Source: Candidatus Auribacterota bacterium (GTDB lineage: Bacteria; Auribacterota; JAFGBW01; JAFGJP01). From it: a stretch of DNA of 54,357 bases. The notes beneath the pieces are model-generated. The model did no database searches. It saw only the letters and a program-made list of their open reading frames with translations, and was not told the DNA's origin. Below are positions 34,801 to 43,599 of the stretch, in pieces. Location of the stretch: assembly GCA_023144635.1 (NCBI GenBank), contig JAGLFH010000050.1:1-54357 (forward strand), read 5' to 3'. Position 1 is the first letter of the stretch. Each line of letters opens with the position of its first letter. Made by a program: the position numbers and the translations under genes.

Positions 34801-35595
34801 TTATTTCACAGTTCGTTCTATTTTCTGCATTTTTTCTGATTTTTCATCAAGAAGGAATACCTTATCAAAGAGTTTTTCCTTAAAAGATCCCGGGCCTGTT
34901 GATTCAGTATGAGCTTGTTCGGCGGCTATTTCAAAAAGACTTAAACCGGCAGCAGCAGCTTGTGCAAGATTTTCATGAACTGCAGAAAAAGTGCCTATTA
35001 CAGAAGTTGCCATGCACCCTGTACCAACAATATTTGCCATCATATCAGTTCCGTTCTTTATAATATAAGTTTTTTCTTTATCTGTAACAATATCTTCTTT
35101 TCCGGTAATTACAACAGTACAGCTTCTTTTTGATGCAAGAGAAAAAGCGATTTTCATTAGATCTTTTCCGACATCAGTTGCATCAACACCTTTTGTACTT
35201 ACATTTTCTCCTGCTATACGTGCTATTTCTGATGAATTTCCTTTAATTATATCTATTTTTGCACTGTCAAGGAGCTCAAAGCACTTGTTGTCTCTTAGAG
35301 CAGTAGCTCCGGCACCGCAAACATCTAAAACTACTGGAATTCCTTTTTTGTTGGCACTTTTAGCAGCTAATTTCATTGATTCCACAAATTCAGGAGTTAA
35401 TGTTCCAATATTGAGTACGAGTGCAGATGCTATTGCCGCCATGCTTTCCACTTCTTCTTTAGCATGAGCCATGACTGGAGATCCTCCAAGTACTTTTACA
35501 ATATTTGCACAATCATAAATAGTTACCCAGTTTGTGAGATGATGGATGATAGGTTTTTGTGTCCGTACTTTTTCAAGCATTTTGTAAATTTCCAT
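34801..35595 (-). CDS. thiM: Hydroxyethylthiazole kinase
   Basis: ThiM (264 residues) phosphorylates hydroxyethylthiazole for thiamine salvage. Family motifs: HHLTNWVTIYDCAN, GGSPVMAHA, LNIGTLTP, VVLDVCGAGAT, KGNSSEI and the catalytic NIVGTGCMAT near residue 195. It starts 1 base after thi4 stops, so translation is coupled. Having both de novo thiazole synthesis (Thi4) and salvage (ThiM) in one operon is consistent. Confidence 0.94.
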   Translation of the reverse strand: MEIYKMLEKVRTQKPIIHHLTNWVTIYDCANIVKVLGGSPVMAHAKEEVESMAAIASALVLNIGTLTPEFVESMKLAAKSANKKGIPVVLDVCGAGATALRDNKCFELLDSAKIDIIKGNSSEIARIAGENVSTKGVDATDVGKDLMKIAFSLASKRSCTVVITGKEDIVTDKEKTYIIKNGTDMMANIVGTGCMATSVIGTFSAVHENLAQAAAAGLSLFEIAAEQAHTESTGPGSFKEKLFDKVFLLDEKSEKMQKIERTVK

Positions 35596-35596
35596 A

Positions 35597-36403
35597 TTAA
35601 TCTCCTTTGTCTATTTTTTGTATGAGTTCCAGAGCTACTTGTTTTCCGGAAAGAAGCATTCCGCCAAAAATAGGTCCCATTCGGTTTCCTCCATAAACTG
35701 CATTGGCACACATGCCGCAAGTATATAGCCCCGGTGCAACTTCTCGTGAATTTTTAAGTATTGCTTTTTCACCAACTTCAGCCCACATGGAGTTTTCTCC
35801 CATTATCTTTCCAGTTTCTGTATTAAGGGAGATCCCTGATTTTTTTTCTGCAATGTGAACAACTTCTGAAGGATGTCCGGTAGCATCTACAACATATTTC
35901 GAACGCATTGTAATAGGGTCGACATGTAGGCCGGCCATTTCAACAGATGTCCAGTTAAGAACAAGGCCTGATATACGGTTGTTCTCAACAAAAACATCTT
36001 CTGCGCTTATAAGATTGAATATTTTTAACCCTGCTTTAACGGCTTTAGAGCATATAGTAGATACAGATTCAATGGAATCAGCAAGATGATAGTTGGGCTG
36101 ATAGAGCCGAGTTGTAACGCCGAGTTCATCAAAGATCTCTTTAGCTTTATCTTGAATAACTATTTCATTGAACATAATACCTCCTCCCCACATTCCGCCT
36201 CCTATGGAGAGTTTTCTTTCAAAAAGAACAGTTTTTTTTCCGGCTTTAGAAAGGTAATAACCGCAGATCATTCCAGCTGGTCCGCCCCCTACAATAGCTA
36301 CATCTGCTTCAAGTGCATCAATTAGCTTTTTATTGTAAGATTCGATAATAGCCCTAGAAATAACAATGTCATCCAGTGCTGGTCTTTCACATGTTTTGTT
36401 CAT
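35597..36403 (-). CDS. thi4: Thiazole synthase Thi4, sulfide-dependent type
   Basis: Thi4 (268 residues) builds the thiazole moiety from NAD and glycine. It has an FAD/NAD-type Rossmann motif [10 protein letters not shown] (residues 36-45), [22 protein letters not shown] and [12 protein letters not shown]. At the position of the sulfur-donating Cys of suicidal eukaryotic Thi4 it has His160 (AGLHVDP), as in archaeal enzymes that use free sulfide catalytically. This suits an anaerobic, sulfide-containing habitat. A GGAG site lies just upstream of the ATG at 36403, and the TPP riboswitch and terminator precede it. Confidence 0.92.
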   Translation of the reverse strand: MNKTCERPALDDIVISRAIIESYNKKLIDALEADVAIVGGGPAGMICGYYLSKAGKKTVLFERKLSIGGGMWGGGIMFNEIVIQDKAKEIFDELGVTTRLYQPNYHLADSIESVSTICSKAVKAGLKIFNLISAEDVFVENNRISGLVLNWTSVEMAGLHVDPITMRSKYVVDATGHPSEVVHIAEKKSGISLNTETGKIMGENSMWAEVGEKAILKNSREVAPGLYTCGMCANAVYGGNRMGPIFGGMLLSGKQVALELIQKIDKGD

Positions 36404-36427
36404 ATGTTTCTCCTTTTAATTATTAAC

Positions 36428-36460
36428 AAAAAAGGCCCTATACCAGAGTATAGGGCCTTC
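36428..36460 (-). terminator. Intrinsic terminator of the TPP riboswitch
   Basis: Read on the minus strand, AGGCCCTATA (36458-36449) pairs with TATAGGGCCT (36442-36433) over a 6-base loop, followed by a T-run (36432-36428). It sits between the TPP aptamer and the thi4 ribosome site and is the expression platform: TPP binding should favour termination. Confidence 0.85.
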
Positions 36461-36480
36461 ATAAATTTTTTTACTATTTT

Positions 36481-36590
36481 CCCTACGCTTGTATTTACAA
36501 AAATACAAGCAACGCTGGCATTACCCAGATCAGGTCCATTGGGTCCCCTGCTAATTTACAGTAATCTCAGGCCGATTCACGACCACCCCG
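36481..36590 (-). promoter_or_regulatory. TPP riboswitch
   Basis: The minus strand contains the THI-element consensus: GGGGTG near 36589, GGCCTGAGATTA near 36573, ACCTGATCTGG near 36537 and GTAATGCCAGCG near 36520. Canonically TAGGGA should follow GCCAGCG directly, but here a hairpin of about 27 bases (GCTTGTATTT/AAATACAAGC arms) is inserted before TAGGGA at 36485-36480. It precedes thi4-thiM-thiE. Confidence 0.93.
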
Positions 36591-36912
36591 TTTTTAAAAG
36601 ATCTGCTTTATTAAATCATGAGCTTAAAAATGAGTCAAATAAAAAATAAGAGTAAAAAGTATGAAGTAAGAAGTATGTAGGGTCCACGCCTGTTTTATTG
36701 ACATTTATATTTTTTTACCGGGGCTGCTGCGTCGTACTAAACCAAATGGGGTTTAGTTAGCTCTCCTAGCAATGACGACGTTTATGTATTACATTGATTT
36801 TTAGGTATAAAATGTAATAAAAAAGAAAGATATTGCTTGTGACTTTTTTGTTTATTGAAAAAAATTTGTAAGGTTTTATTTGTAATTTGATATTTGTAAT
36901 TTACGGCTAAAT
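36591..36912. other. Intergenic region between riboswitch and nadE
   Basis: No gene is seen in these 322 bases. The promoter of the thi operon should lie just right of 36590 on the minus strand. A fragment reading CTAGCAATGACGACGTTTA near 36766 matches text at 29681 and is dispersed-repeat debris. Confidence 0.4.
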
Positions 36913-38559
36913 TTACAGATAAAACTTAGCCGCTACTGGCATTCGTCTTCCTACACCAAAAGCTTTTGATGATATTTTTAAACCGGGTGCGGCCTGGCGT
37001 CTTTTGTATTCGTTTCTAATTACAGCTTTTAAAACCCAATCTACTGTTTTTGAATCCATTCCCTGGCTTATAATATCTTTCATAGATTTTCCGTTATCTA
37101 TGTATTCAAATAGTATTTTATCGAGTATATCGTAAGGAGGAAGAGTATCCTGATCACATTGCCCAGGTTTTAGTTCAGCAGAAGGAGCTTTTTTAATAAT
37201 GCTGTTCGGTATGATCTCTTTATCTTTATTAATAAAAAGTGATAATTTATATACAAGTGTTTTAGGTACATCGGATATTACGCTTAAGCCTCCGCTCATG
37301 TCCCCATACAAAGTACAGTAACCTACGGCTAGTTCGCTCTTATTGCCTGTAGAAAGAACGAGATATCCAAATTTATTTGAAAGTGCCATAAGGATATTTC
37401 CTCTTATTCTGGGCTGAATATTTTCTTCGGCAATATTAGGCGCAAGACCGGTAAAATCACTTTTCAGTGTATCAGTATAAGATTTAAAAATATTACTTAT
37501 TGGAATAACTTTAAAAGATATGCCGAGGTTTTCAGCTAATTTTTCTGAATCTTCAATGCTCCCCTTTGATGAATAAGGTGACGGCATGGATACGCCTGAT
37601 ACATTTTTACATCCAAGTGCTTTTACTGCAAGATATGCAGTGAGCGCGGAATCAATGCCTCCTGAAAGTCCAAGAAGTACTTTTTTAAAACCACATTTTT
37701 TCACATAATCATGAATTCCTATAACTAATGCATCATGAACAGAAGATATCATATTCTCGGATTTATAAAGTAAACCTCTTTTTTTTGTTGGAAAATTAAG
37801 AGTTGTCACCTGCTCTTTGAATGATGGAAAAAGCTCTGTCAGTTCACCTTTACTATTTACGACCATGCTGTGTCCATCAAAAATAAGCTCATCGTTGGCT
37901 CCCACCTGATTTACAAGTATAAAAGGAAGGCGGTGCTTTTTTGCATGGTATGAAATACATTTAAAACGTTCTTTATCTTTAGCTATATGAAATGGTGAGG
38001 CTGATATGTTTATAAGTATGTCTGCGCCTTTTTTTGCCTGAAGTTCAATAGGGTCTATGCTGTAATATTTTTTAGAAAGAACGCCGGGTACTATCCAAAT
38101 ATCTTCACATATTGAAATGCCGAGTTTTTTACCTTTAAAGATAACTATATCGTTTTTATAATCAGGCTCAAAATAACGGGCTTCATCAAAAACATCATAA
38201 GTGGGAAGAAGGGATTTATTTTTTTTAAATAGAATTTTGCCGTTAAGAAAAAGATAAGCGCTATTATAAAGAGGTTTGCCATTGGTAAGTCCTGTTTTGG
38301 AAGGTGCTCCAACTAGAAAACCGATATTAGGAAACTGCTTGGTGATTCTTTTTATTTTTTTTAGTGATGTTTCTATCTGAGTAATAAAGAAATCTAATTT
38401 AAGAAGATCTCTTGGAGGATACCCGCAAAGAAATAACTCAGGAAAAACAATTAAATCAGAACAATCTTTTTTTGCTTTTTCTGCAGCAAGAAGGATCTTT
38501 TTTATGTTTCCTGAAAGATCACCTATAACAGGATTTAATTGTGCAAGGGTTATTTTCAT
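36913..38559 (-). CDS. nadE: Glutamine-dependent NAD+ synthetase
   Basis: NadE (548 residues) amidates nicotinate adenine dinucleotide to NAD+, the ammonia being made in its N-terminal nitrilase domain. The glutaminase triad is visible as Glu in FPELFLCGY, Lys in KSLLPTYDVFDEARYF and Cys in GISICEDIW. The C-terminal synthetase domain has the PP-loop GLSGGIDSALTAY and the TGNKSELAVGYCTLYGDMSGG segment. It stands alone on the minus strand, back to back with the flagellin gene. Confidence 0.95.
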   Translation of the reverse strand: MKITLAQLNPVIGDLSGNIKKILLAAEKAKKDCSDLIVFPELFLCGYPPRDLLKLDFFITQIETSLKKIKRITKQFPNIGFLVGAPSKTGLTNGKPLYNSAYLFLNGKILFKKNKSLLPTYDVFDEARYFEPDYKNDIVIFKGKKLGISICEDIWIVPGVLSKKYYSIDPIELQAKKGADILINISASPFHIAKDKERFKCISYHAKKHRLPFILVNQVGANDELIFDGHSMVVNSKGELTELFPSFKEQVTTLNFPTKKRGLLYKSENMISSVHDALVIGIHDYVKKCGFKKVLLGLSGGIDSALTAYLAVKALGCKNVSGVSMPSPYSSKGSIEDSEKLAENLGISFKVIPISNIFKSYTDTLKSDFTGLAPNIAEENIQPRIRGNILMALSNKFGYLVLSTGNKSELAVGYCTLYGDMSGGLSVISDVPKTLVYKLSLFINKDKEIIPNSIIKKAPSAELKPGQCDQDTLPPYDILDKILFEYIDNGKSMKDIISQGMDSKTVDWVLKAVIRNEYKRRQAAPGLKISSKAFGVGRRMPVAAKFYL

Positions 38560-38868
38560 GAGATATTAAATTATCTTATAGAATTAGTGATCTGGTATCA
38601 ATAAAAAACATGGTAGAGCATTTTTTAAATGCTAAATGAAATGAAAAGAGGCAATGTTTTTTAAGTTATTTATATAAGTAAATATTTTCTCTTTATTGCA
38701 ATTAATATAGAACTTTATATAGCTATTCAAATATTTATAATATTCTTATTTACAACATATTAAGATTATAAGGGTCAGATCTCAAACATATGTTTTGATT
38801 TATATTAAAAGAGCTAAGTAATAGTTTTTTCAATCAAAATATGTTATAATTAATATGGAGGTGTGTGC

Positions 38869-39585
38869 ATGTTAGAATCTGTGGGCCTAAGTCAGCTCAA
38901 CAAGATTAACAGCGAACTTATGCTGGGGCTGCAAAGGATATCAAGCGGTTTAAAAATAAGTAAAGCCTCAGACGACCCTGCCGGTTATGCGGCATCAAAA
39001 ATGTTTCAGCGAGATATTGCAAAGGCTCAAACGCTCCAGAATAATTATGAAAGAGAAATAAACAGCTCATCTACAATAAGTTCAAAACTAGATAATGCGG
39101 CAGATGTAGGCCTAAGAATAGATAGCCTCATTGATACAGCTTCAAATTCAACGATCAGCGCAGATGAAAGAAGTGCCATTCAAAATGAGATCAATCAGTT
39201 AAGCGGGCAATTAGAAAATACGCTTAGTTCCATTGAAGGCTCAAGCTATTCAGCAAGCCAGTTTAATCTTGATGCAGCAAGTTTACAAGTAGGCTCAGAA
39301 GAAGATATAGCTTTAGCAAAGGCTAATATTAAATCAGGTGTAGAAAGTATAATTGGTGAAAACCAGCAAACTGGTATAGATATAAAACTTACTAAGATCA
39401 AAAAAAATCAGGAAGCACGAAACGAGATGAATTTAAAAAGTTCTCTTTCAACTATGCGTGATACAGATTTAGCGGAAGAAATGATAGGTTTTACAAATAA
39501 AAGTATTCTTCAGCAAATTGCCATAAAAAACCTCAGTACTACGATGAAGATCAATGCTTCTAAGTCACTAAATCTCCTTGCTTAA
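38869..39585 (+). CDS. Minimal flagellin-like protein
   Basis: A 238-residue protein consisting almost only of the conserved flagellin ends. The N-terminal domain has LNKINSELMLGLQRISSGLKI, then SKASDDPAGYAASKMF; the C-terminal helix contains STMRDTDLAEEMIGFTNKSILQQIA. The hypervariable surface region is missing (typical flagellins are 270-500 residues or more). ATG 38869 uses GGAGG at 38857-38861; a GTG at 38863 is in frame. No other flagellar gene is in the window. It may be a filament subunit or a flagellin-like secreted protein. Confidence 0.85.
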   Translation: MLESVGLSQLNKINSELMLGLQRISSGLKISKASDDPAGYAASKMFQRDIAKAQTLQNNYEREINSSSTISSKLDNAADVGLRIDSLIDTASNSTISADERSAIQNEINQLSGQLENTLSSIEGSSYSASQFNLDAASLQVGSEEDIALAKANIKSGVESIIGENQQTGIDIKLTKIKKNQEARNEMNLKSSLSTMRDTDLAEEMIGFTNKSILQQIAIKNLSTTMKINASKSLNLLA

Positions 39586-40029
39586 ACCAGAAGCAAAAGC
39601 AAAAAAAAGATAGCCACAGAGAACACAGAGTTCACGGAGGGGGTGAGGGAAGAAAAAGAATAAAAGATACACGATAAAAGAAAAAAAAAGACACAAAGAA
39701 AAAAACGTAAAAATAAAAGGTGTGTCCTCCCAACAAGATGGCGGATCTGCGATAGGGTACGGGCCTGCCCGTACCGCTGTAAAAGAGAAAAAAGGAAATT
39801 AAAAAGTAAGTCCTCCACAAAGATTGGCGGATTCTAAATCTGCCCTTGTAAAATAAGAAAAGCAATTTAGCCACCAAGAACATGGAAATAAGAGAAAAAT
39901 ATTTTTTGTTTTCATTCCTATTTCATCAATCCTTTTTTTCTTGAAAAATATTTATTGAACAAAGTTAAAAATAAGATTACAGTTCTATTGCAAATCAGTT
40001 CTTTGAATCTTTTATGAGTAAAAAGTTCG
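39586..40029. repeat. Repeat-rich intergenic region
   Basis: No gene is seen. It contains CACAGAGAACACAGAG at 39607, AACAAGATGGCGGA at 39731 and a variant near 39815, a hairpin GGTACGGG/CCCGTACC at 39756-39763 and 39768-39775, and a second agaacatgg-type fragment near 39876. The same families occur in 29381-29876. Confidence 0.6.
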
Positions 40030-40215
40030 TCTATGATGAACTTGAAGGGAATCCTGTGAAAGTCAGGAACGGGCCCGCCGCTGTAACCGGGGACAAAGTT
40101 ATGCTTGAATTTGGTTATTTAATTAGCCAAATAAGTCACTGTTTTTTGTTAAAAAAGATGGGAAGGCGCATAATTAAGAACGATCCGGAAGTCAGAAGAC
40201 CTGCTCATGGTTTTA
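40030..40215 (+). promoter_or_regulatory. Cobalamin riboswitch 1 (cob operon leader)
   Basis: The consensus elements appear in order: GAAGGGAATCCTGTGAAAG (from 40043), AACGGGCCCGCCGCTGTAAC (the B12-box core), a CACTG element near 40137, GGGAAGGCGC near 40160 and GATCCGGAAGTCAGAAGACC near 40182. Adenosyl- or methylcobalamin binding should reduce expression of the cob genes downstream. A terminator follows at 40268. Confidence 0.92.
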
Positions 40216-40267
40216 TTTTTTCTTTCGGCAGCAAAGTGAAAAAATAAATTGGTGATAAAAAACGCAT

Positions 40268-40305
40268 ATCCCCGGAAACCTAATAAGTTCCGGGGATTTT
40301 TTATT
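40268..40305 (+). terminator. Intrinsic terminator after cobalamin riboswitch 1
   Basis: ATCCCCGGAA (40268-40277) pairs with TTCCGGGGAT (40288-40297), followed by TTTTTTATTTT. It is the likely expression platform of the riboswitch, about 250 bases ahead of the first coding sequence. Confidence 0.85.
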
Positions 40306-40335
40306 TTATGACACATCTAAGGTGTGTCATAAAAT
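40303..40335. repeat. 13-bp palindrome
   Basis: ATTTTATGACACA and its complement flank a 7-base loop directly after the terminator. Function unknown; possibly a second terminator or a dispersed palindrome. A further hairpin, GGACAGGG/CCCTGTCC at 40455-40475, preceded by GTAG, belongs to the hairpin family of 29381-29876. Confidence 0.5.
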
Positions 40336-40551
40336 AACCACGTTTGTTTTGTGTTTTTCACAAGACATCACGTGATAAGAGTAGAGTAAGGATGACATTT
40401 GATTATTGATGTTGTTTCAATATGTTAATAAAAACATAACGTGATAAAAAGTAGGGACAGGGCTTATCCCTGTCCGTGTGAATATGAAAATGAAAAGTAA
40501 AAAACTGTAGGAGCGAGTTTATTGCTTGCCCATGTAAAAAGAGAAAATAGA

Positions 40552-40686
40552 ATGAAAAAGATTTTAATATTTGTTTTTATTATGATTCTGTCCTCAATAT
40601 TGTGGGCGGATCAATATAAACGGATTATTTCACTTGCTCCGTCCATAACGCAAAGTTTTTATGAGCTTGGGGTTTTAAGAATATGA
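40552..40686 (+). pseudogene. Truncated BtuF-like binding protein (44 residues)
   Basis: The frame begins with a signal peptide (MKKILIFVFIMILSSILWA) and continues RIISLAPSITQSFYELGVL, the start of a BtuF/FecB-type cobalamin-binding domain, then stops at a TGA that overlaps the cobC start (ATGA). The remaining 230 or so residues are absent. The text resembles the start of each BtuF domain encoded at 47142-48836. It looks like the 5' stump of a transporter gene interrupted when the cobCUTS block was joined to it. Confidence 0.75.
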
Positions 40687-41267
40687 AACTTTTTTTAATC
40701 CGTCACGGAATAACTGATGCAAATAAAAAGGGAGCATACTGCGGCGTTGCAGATCCCATTTTGAATCAGGAGGGCTTTTTACAGGTTTTTGATCTTAAAA
40801 AAAGTGATAATCAGATTATTCCTGATATCATCTATTGCAGTGATCGCCGGAGGGCTTGTCAGACAGCGCAAATTCTTTTTCCCGGTATGGGCATGGTTAT
40901 TACTTCAGATTTATGTGAAATAAATTTTGGATCATGGGAGGGTATGACATATCAGGATATTTCAAAGTCATGCAGCGGTCTTTATGCGAATTGGATGCAA
41001 TATCCTTATCAGTACACCCCTCCTGGTGGAGAAAAATTATCCGACATGGAAAAACGTGTCATTGTTTTTTTGAACAACATTTTTAAAGCACATCCGGAAC
41101 AAAAAGTTGTATGTGTAACTCATGGCGGCCCGATCAGGGTCATGGCATGTTATCTTTTAAAAAAAGAATTCAGGGATTTTTGGAGCGTATCAATAGATCC
41201 GGCATCTATCAGTTATTTTCAACTGTCGGGACAGCATATAGTGTCTCATTATTTGAACAAAACATGA
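40683..41267 (+). CDS. cobC: Alpha-ribazole phosphatase
   Basis: CobC (194 residues) removes the phosphate from alpha-ribazole-5'-phosphate (or adenosylcobalamin-5'-phosphate) in nucleotide-loop assembly. It is a histidine phosphatase with the RHG motif LIRHGITDAN at residues 5-14 and the second catalytic His in VTHGGPIR. Its ATG overlaps the stop of the truncated btuF, and its stop overlaps cobU by 4 bases. Generic phosphoglycerate mutase is excluded by context. Confidence 0.88.
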   Translation: MKLFLIRHGITDANKKGAYCGVADPILNQEGFLQVFDLKKSDNQIIPDIIYCSDRRRACQTAQILFPGMGMVITSDLCEINFGSWEGMTYQDISKSCSGLYANWMQYPYQYTPPGGEKLSDMEKRVIVFLNNIFKAHPEQKVVCVTHGGPIRVMACYLLKKEFRDFWSVSIDPASISYFQLSGQHIVSHYLNKT

Positions 41268-41815
41268 AAAGAATTATTTTTATAACAGGGTCTGTGCGCA
41301 GCGGAAAAAGTGATCTGGCTGTTCGCTTGGCTAAAGAAAGAAGTAAAAAAGTGGTGTTCCTGGCTACCTGTAAGCCAGCTGATGATGAAATGCGCGAGCG
41401 AGTTGACAAACACAAAAAAGAACGTCCTAAAGACTGGGGTACGATTGAAGAAGAAAAAGAGATTGCTTCTGTTATCGCAAACAGCAAAGCGGATCAGACG
41501 ATCATTATTGATTGTCTTACGCTTTGGATATCCAATCTGCTGATGTCAGGCTTGACCGAGCAGGAAATAAAAGAAAAAATTGGTGAGCTTATTGATGCCC
41601 TTCAAAAGACTTATTCAACTACAATCCTTGTTTCAAATGAAGTGGGATGGGGAATTGTTCCGGAAAACAAGATTGCGCGTATGTTTCGCGATATCATGGG
41701 GCGGCTGCATCAAAGAATTGGCTGTGTGAGTGATGAGGTTTATCTGGTCGTTTCCGGTATTCCCATGACAATCAAAGGAGAGAACTTACATGAGAAAAAT
41801 GGACCATATTATTAA
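41264..41815 (+). CDS. cobU: Adenosylcobinamide kinase / phosphate guanylyltransferase
   Basis: CobU (183 residues) phosphorylates adenosylcobinamide and adds GMP. The P-loop GSVRSGKSDLA is at residues 8-18, and the guanylylated His lies in DKHKKERPKDW. The start ATG at 41264 overlaps the cobC stop (ATGA); a longer in-frame reading into cobC is spurious. The gene overlaps cobT by 26 bases. Confidence 0.93.
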   Translation: MKRIIFITGSVRSGKSDLAVRLAKERSKKVVFLATCKPADDEMRERVDKHKKERPKDWGTIEEEKEIASVIANSKADQTIIIDCLTLWISNLLMSGLTEQEIKEKIGELIDALQKTYSTTILVSNEVGWGIVPENKIARMFRDIMGRLHQRIGCVSDEVYLVVSGIPMTIKGENLHEKNGPYY

Positions 41816-42863
41816 TAATATTCAAGGACTGGACCAAGTTTCAATAAAAATGGCTCAGACACAGTTAGATTCTCTTACAAAGCCACGGGGAAGCTTAGGT
41901 AGATTAGAAGAACTGGCCAAACAGCTTGCGGGAATCACACGACAGAAACGGTTTTCTTTAAAAAACAAAGTCATTTTTACGCTGGCAGCAGACCATGGTA
42001 TTGCAGAAGAAGGCATCAGCGCTTATCCACAGGAAGTGACTATTCAGATGGTTTATAATTTCTTAAACGATGGGGCAGGCATTAATGTTTTAGCCCGCAT
42101 GGCCGGAGCCCGGGTGGTAATTGTGGATATGGGGGTAGCGCATCACGTAGATCATCCTAAAACAGAAATGGGATCTTTTAAAAATAAAAAAATACGTTCC
42201 GGTACCATGAACTTCATAAAAGAACCGGCCATGACGCGGGATGAAGCTGTCAGATCCCTGGAAGCTGGCATGGATGTTTTGGAAGAAGAGCTGGAAAAAG
42301 GTGTGGATATTATTGGTACAGGAGAAATGGGCATAGGTAATACAACATCTGCAAGTGCAATCACGGCCTGCATCACAGGCCATAATGTAAAAGATGTCAC
42401 AGGACTTGGAACAGGGATTGATGAAAAAAGATTGGAATACAAAAAACAGCTTATAGAAAAAGCACTTACCAAACACAAGCCTGACCCTTTGGATGCAATT
42501 GATGTTTTATCAAAAGTGGGCGGCTTTGAAATTGGAGGAATGGCAGGCATCATGCTGGCAGCAGCTCATCATAAGATCCCTGTGATCATTGACGGTTTTA
42601 TTTCCGGGACTGCGGCCCTGATTGCTAGTCAGCTTCAGCCGAAAGTCAAAGAATATATGATTGCTGCTCATTGTTCTGTGGAAAAAGGCCATACTATCAT
42701 TCTCCGTCATATGGGGCTCAAACCTCTTCTGGACTTGGACCTGCGTCTCGGAGAAGGGACAGGTGCTGCTCTTGCCATGAATATCGTTGAAGCAGGTGCG
42801 AAAATATTTCATGAAATGGCGACATTTGAAAATGCCGGTGTTTCGCAGAAGGAAACTTTATGA
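41790..42863 (+). CDS. cobT: Nicotinate-nucleotide--DMB phosphoribosyltransferase
   Basis: CobT (357 residues) activates the lower-ligand base by making alpha-ribazole phosphate. Recognisable blocks are LTKPRGSLGRLEELA, FTLAADHGIAEEGISAYP, GEMGIGNTTSASA and the catalytic Glu in RLGEGTGAALA. ATG 41790 has GGAGAG upstream and lies inside cobU. No bzaAB or bluB gene for DMB synthesis is seen, so the base is probably scavenged. Confidence 0.95.
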   Translation: MRKMDHIINNIQGLDQVSIKMAQTQLDSLTKPRGSLGRLEELAKQLAGITRQKRFSLKNKVIFTLAADHGIAEEGISAYPQEVTIQMVYNFLNDGAGINVLARMAGARVVIVDMGVAHHVDHPKTEMGSFKNKKIRSGTMNFIKEPAMTRDEAVRSLEAGMDVLEEELEKGVDIIGTGEMGIGNTTSASAITACITGHNVKDVTGLGTGIDEKRLEYKKQLIEKALTKHKPDPLDAIDVLSKVGGFEIGGMAGIMLAAAHHKIPVIIDGFISGTAALIASQLQPKVKEYMIAAHCSVEKGHTIILRHMGLKPLLDLDLRLGEGTGAALAMNIVEAGAKIFHEMATFENAGVSQKETL

Positions 42864-43597
42864 AATATTTCCTTCTGGCCTTACAATTTCTGACGATCCT
42901 TCCTGTGCGTCTCACAGGCCGCATAAAAGACGAAGATGTGGCCCGTTCCCTGCTCACATTTCCTCTGGTGGGCTTGTGCATAGGAAGTATTCTGGCAGCT
43001 TTTGCCTCTGTTTTCTCTTTTTTGCCCGCTTCCGTTGTGGCCGCTTTGATCCTTATTCTTTCCGCATGGTTTACAGGCGGACTGCATCTGGATGGTTTTG
43101 CAGATTCTTGCGACGGGCTCTATGGCCAATTTTCGCAACAAAAAAGACTGGCAAACATGAAAGACAGCCATATAGGAGCCATGGGGGCGATCGGCTTGAT
43201 ATGTTTGCTGCTTTTAAAATTTTCTTTAATCTCAAATATATCATATAAAGTTCTTTGGAAAGCGCTGATAATGATGGGAATATTTTCCCGCTGGACTCAA
43301 GTCTGTTCCTGTTATTCAACAAAATACCTTCGGGAAAAAGGAACAGCAAAACAGTTTATTGACGGTACGCGTTTAAAGCACGTTATTGTTGGCGCTCTGT
43401 TTGTTTTGACAATATTCCTATTATTAGTGCAAGTAAAGGGAGTGTATATATTTTTTCTGTCATGTATTGCTGTTATTGCTTTTGCAGGATTTATTCGAAA
43501 GCGTCTGGGAGGAATGACCGGCGATACAATTGGTGCTGTCAATGAAATTGCAGAAGTAAGCTGTTTGTTTTTTACGCTTATTATTTTGGAAATATAA
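42860..43597 (+). CDS. cobS: Adenosylcobinamide-GDP ribazoletransferase
   Basis: CobS (245 residues) is a polytopic membrane enzyme that joins GDP-cobinamide and alpha-ribazole (phosphate) in the last step of assembly. Hydrophobic segments and the conserved LTGGLHLDGFADSCDGL-like block (here FTGGLHLDGFADSCDGLYG) and HIGAMGAIGL are visible. It starts in the cobT stop (ATGA). The DNA of cobT and cobS is clearly richer in GC than the genes from cbiB on. Confidence 0.93.
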   Translation: MKYFLLALQFLTILPVRLTGRIKDEDVARSLLTFPLVGLCIGSILAAFASVFSFLPASVVAALILILSAWFTGGLHLDGFADSCDGLYGQFSQQKRLANMKDSHIGAMGAIGLICLLLLKFSLISNISYKVLWKALIMMGIFSRWTQVCSCYSTKYLREKGTAKQFIDGTRLKHVIVGALFVLTIFLLLVQVKGVYIFFLSCIAVIAFAGFIRKRLGGMTGDTIGAVNEIAEVSCLFFTLIILEI

Positions 43598-43599
43598 AG

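Noticed and set aside
40014-40247. A 77-codon open frame in the cobalamin riboswitch 1 region
   Set aside because: It coincides exactly with the riboswitch core and has no protein similarity or ribosome site.
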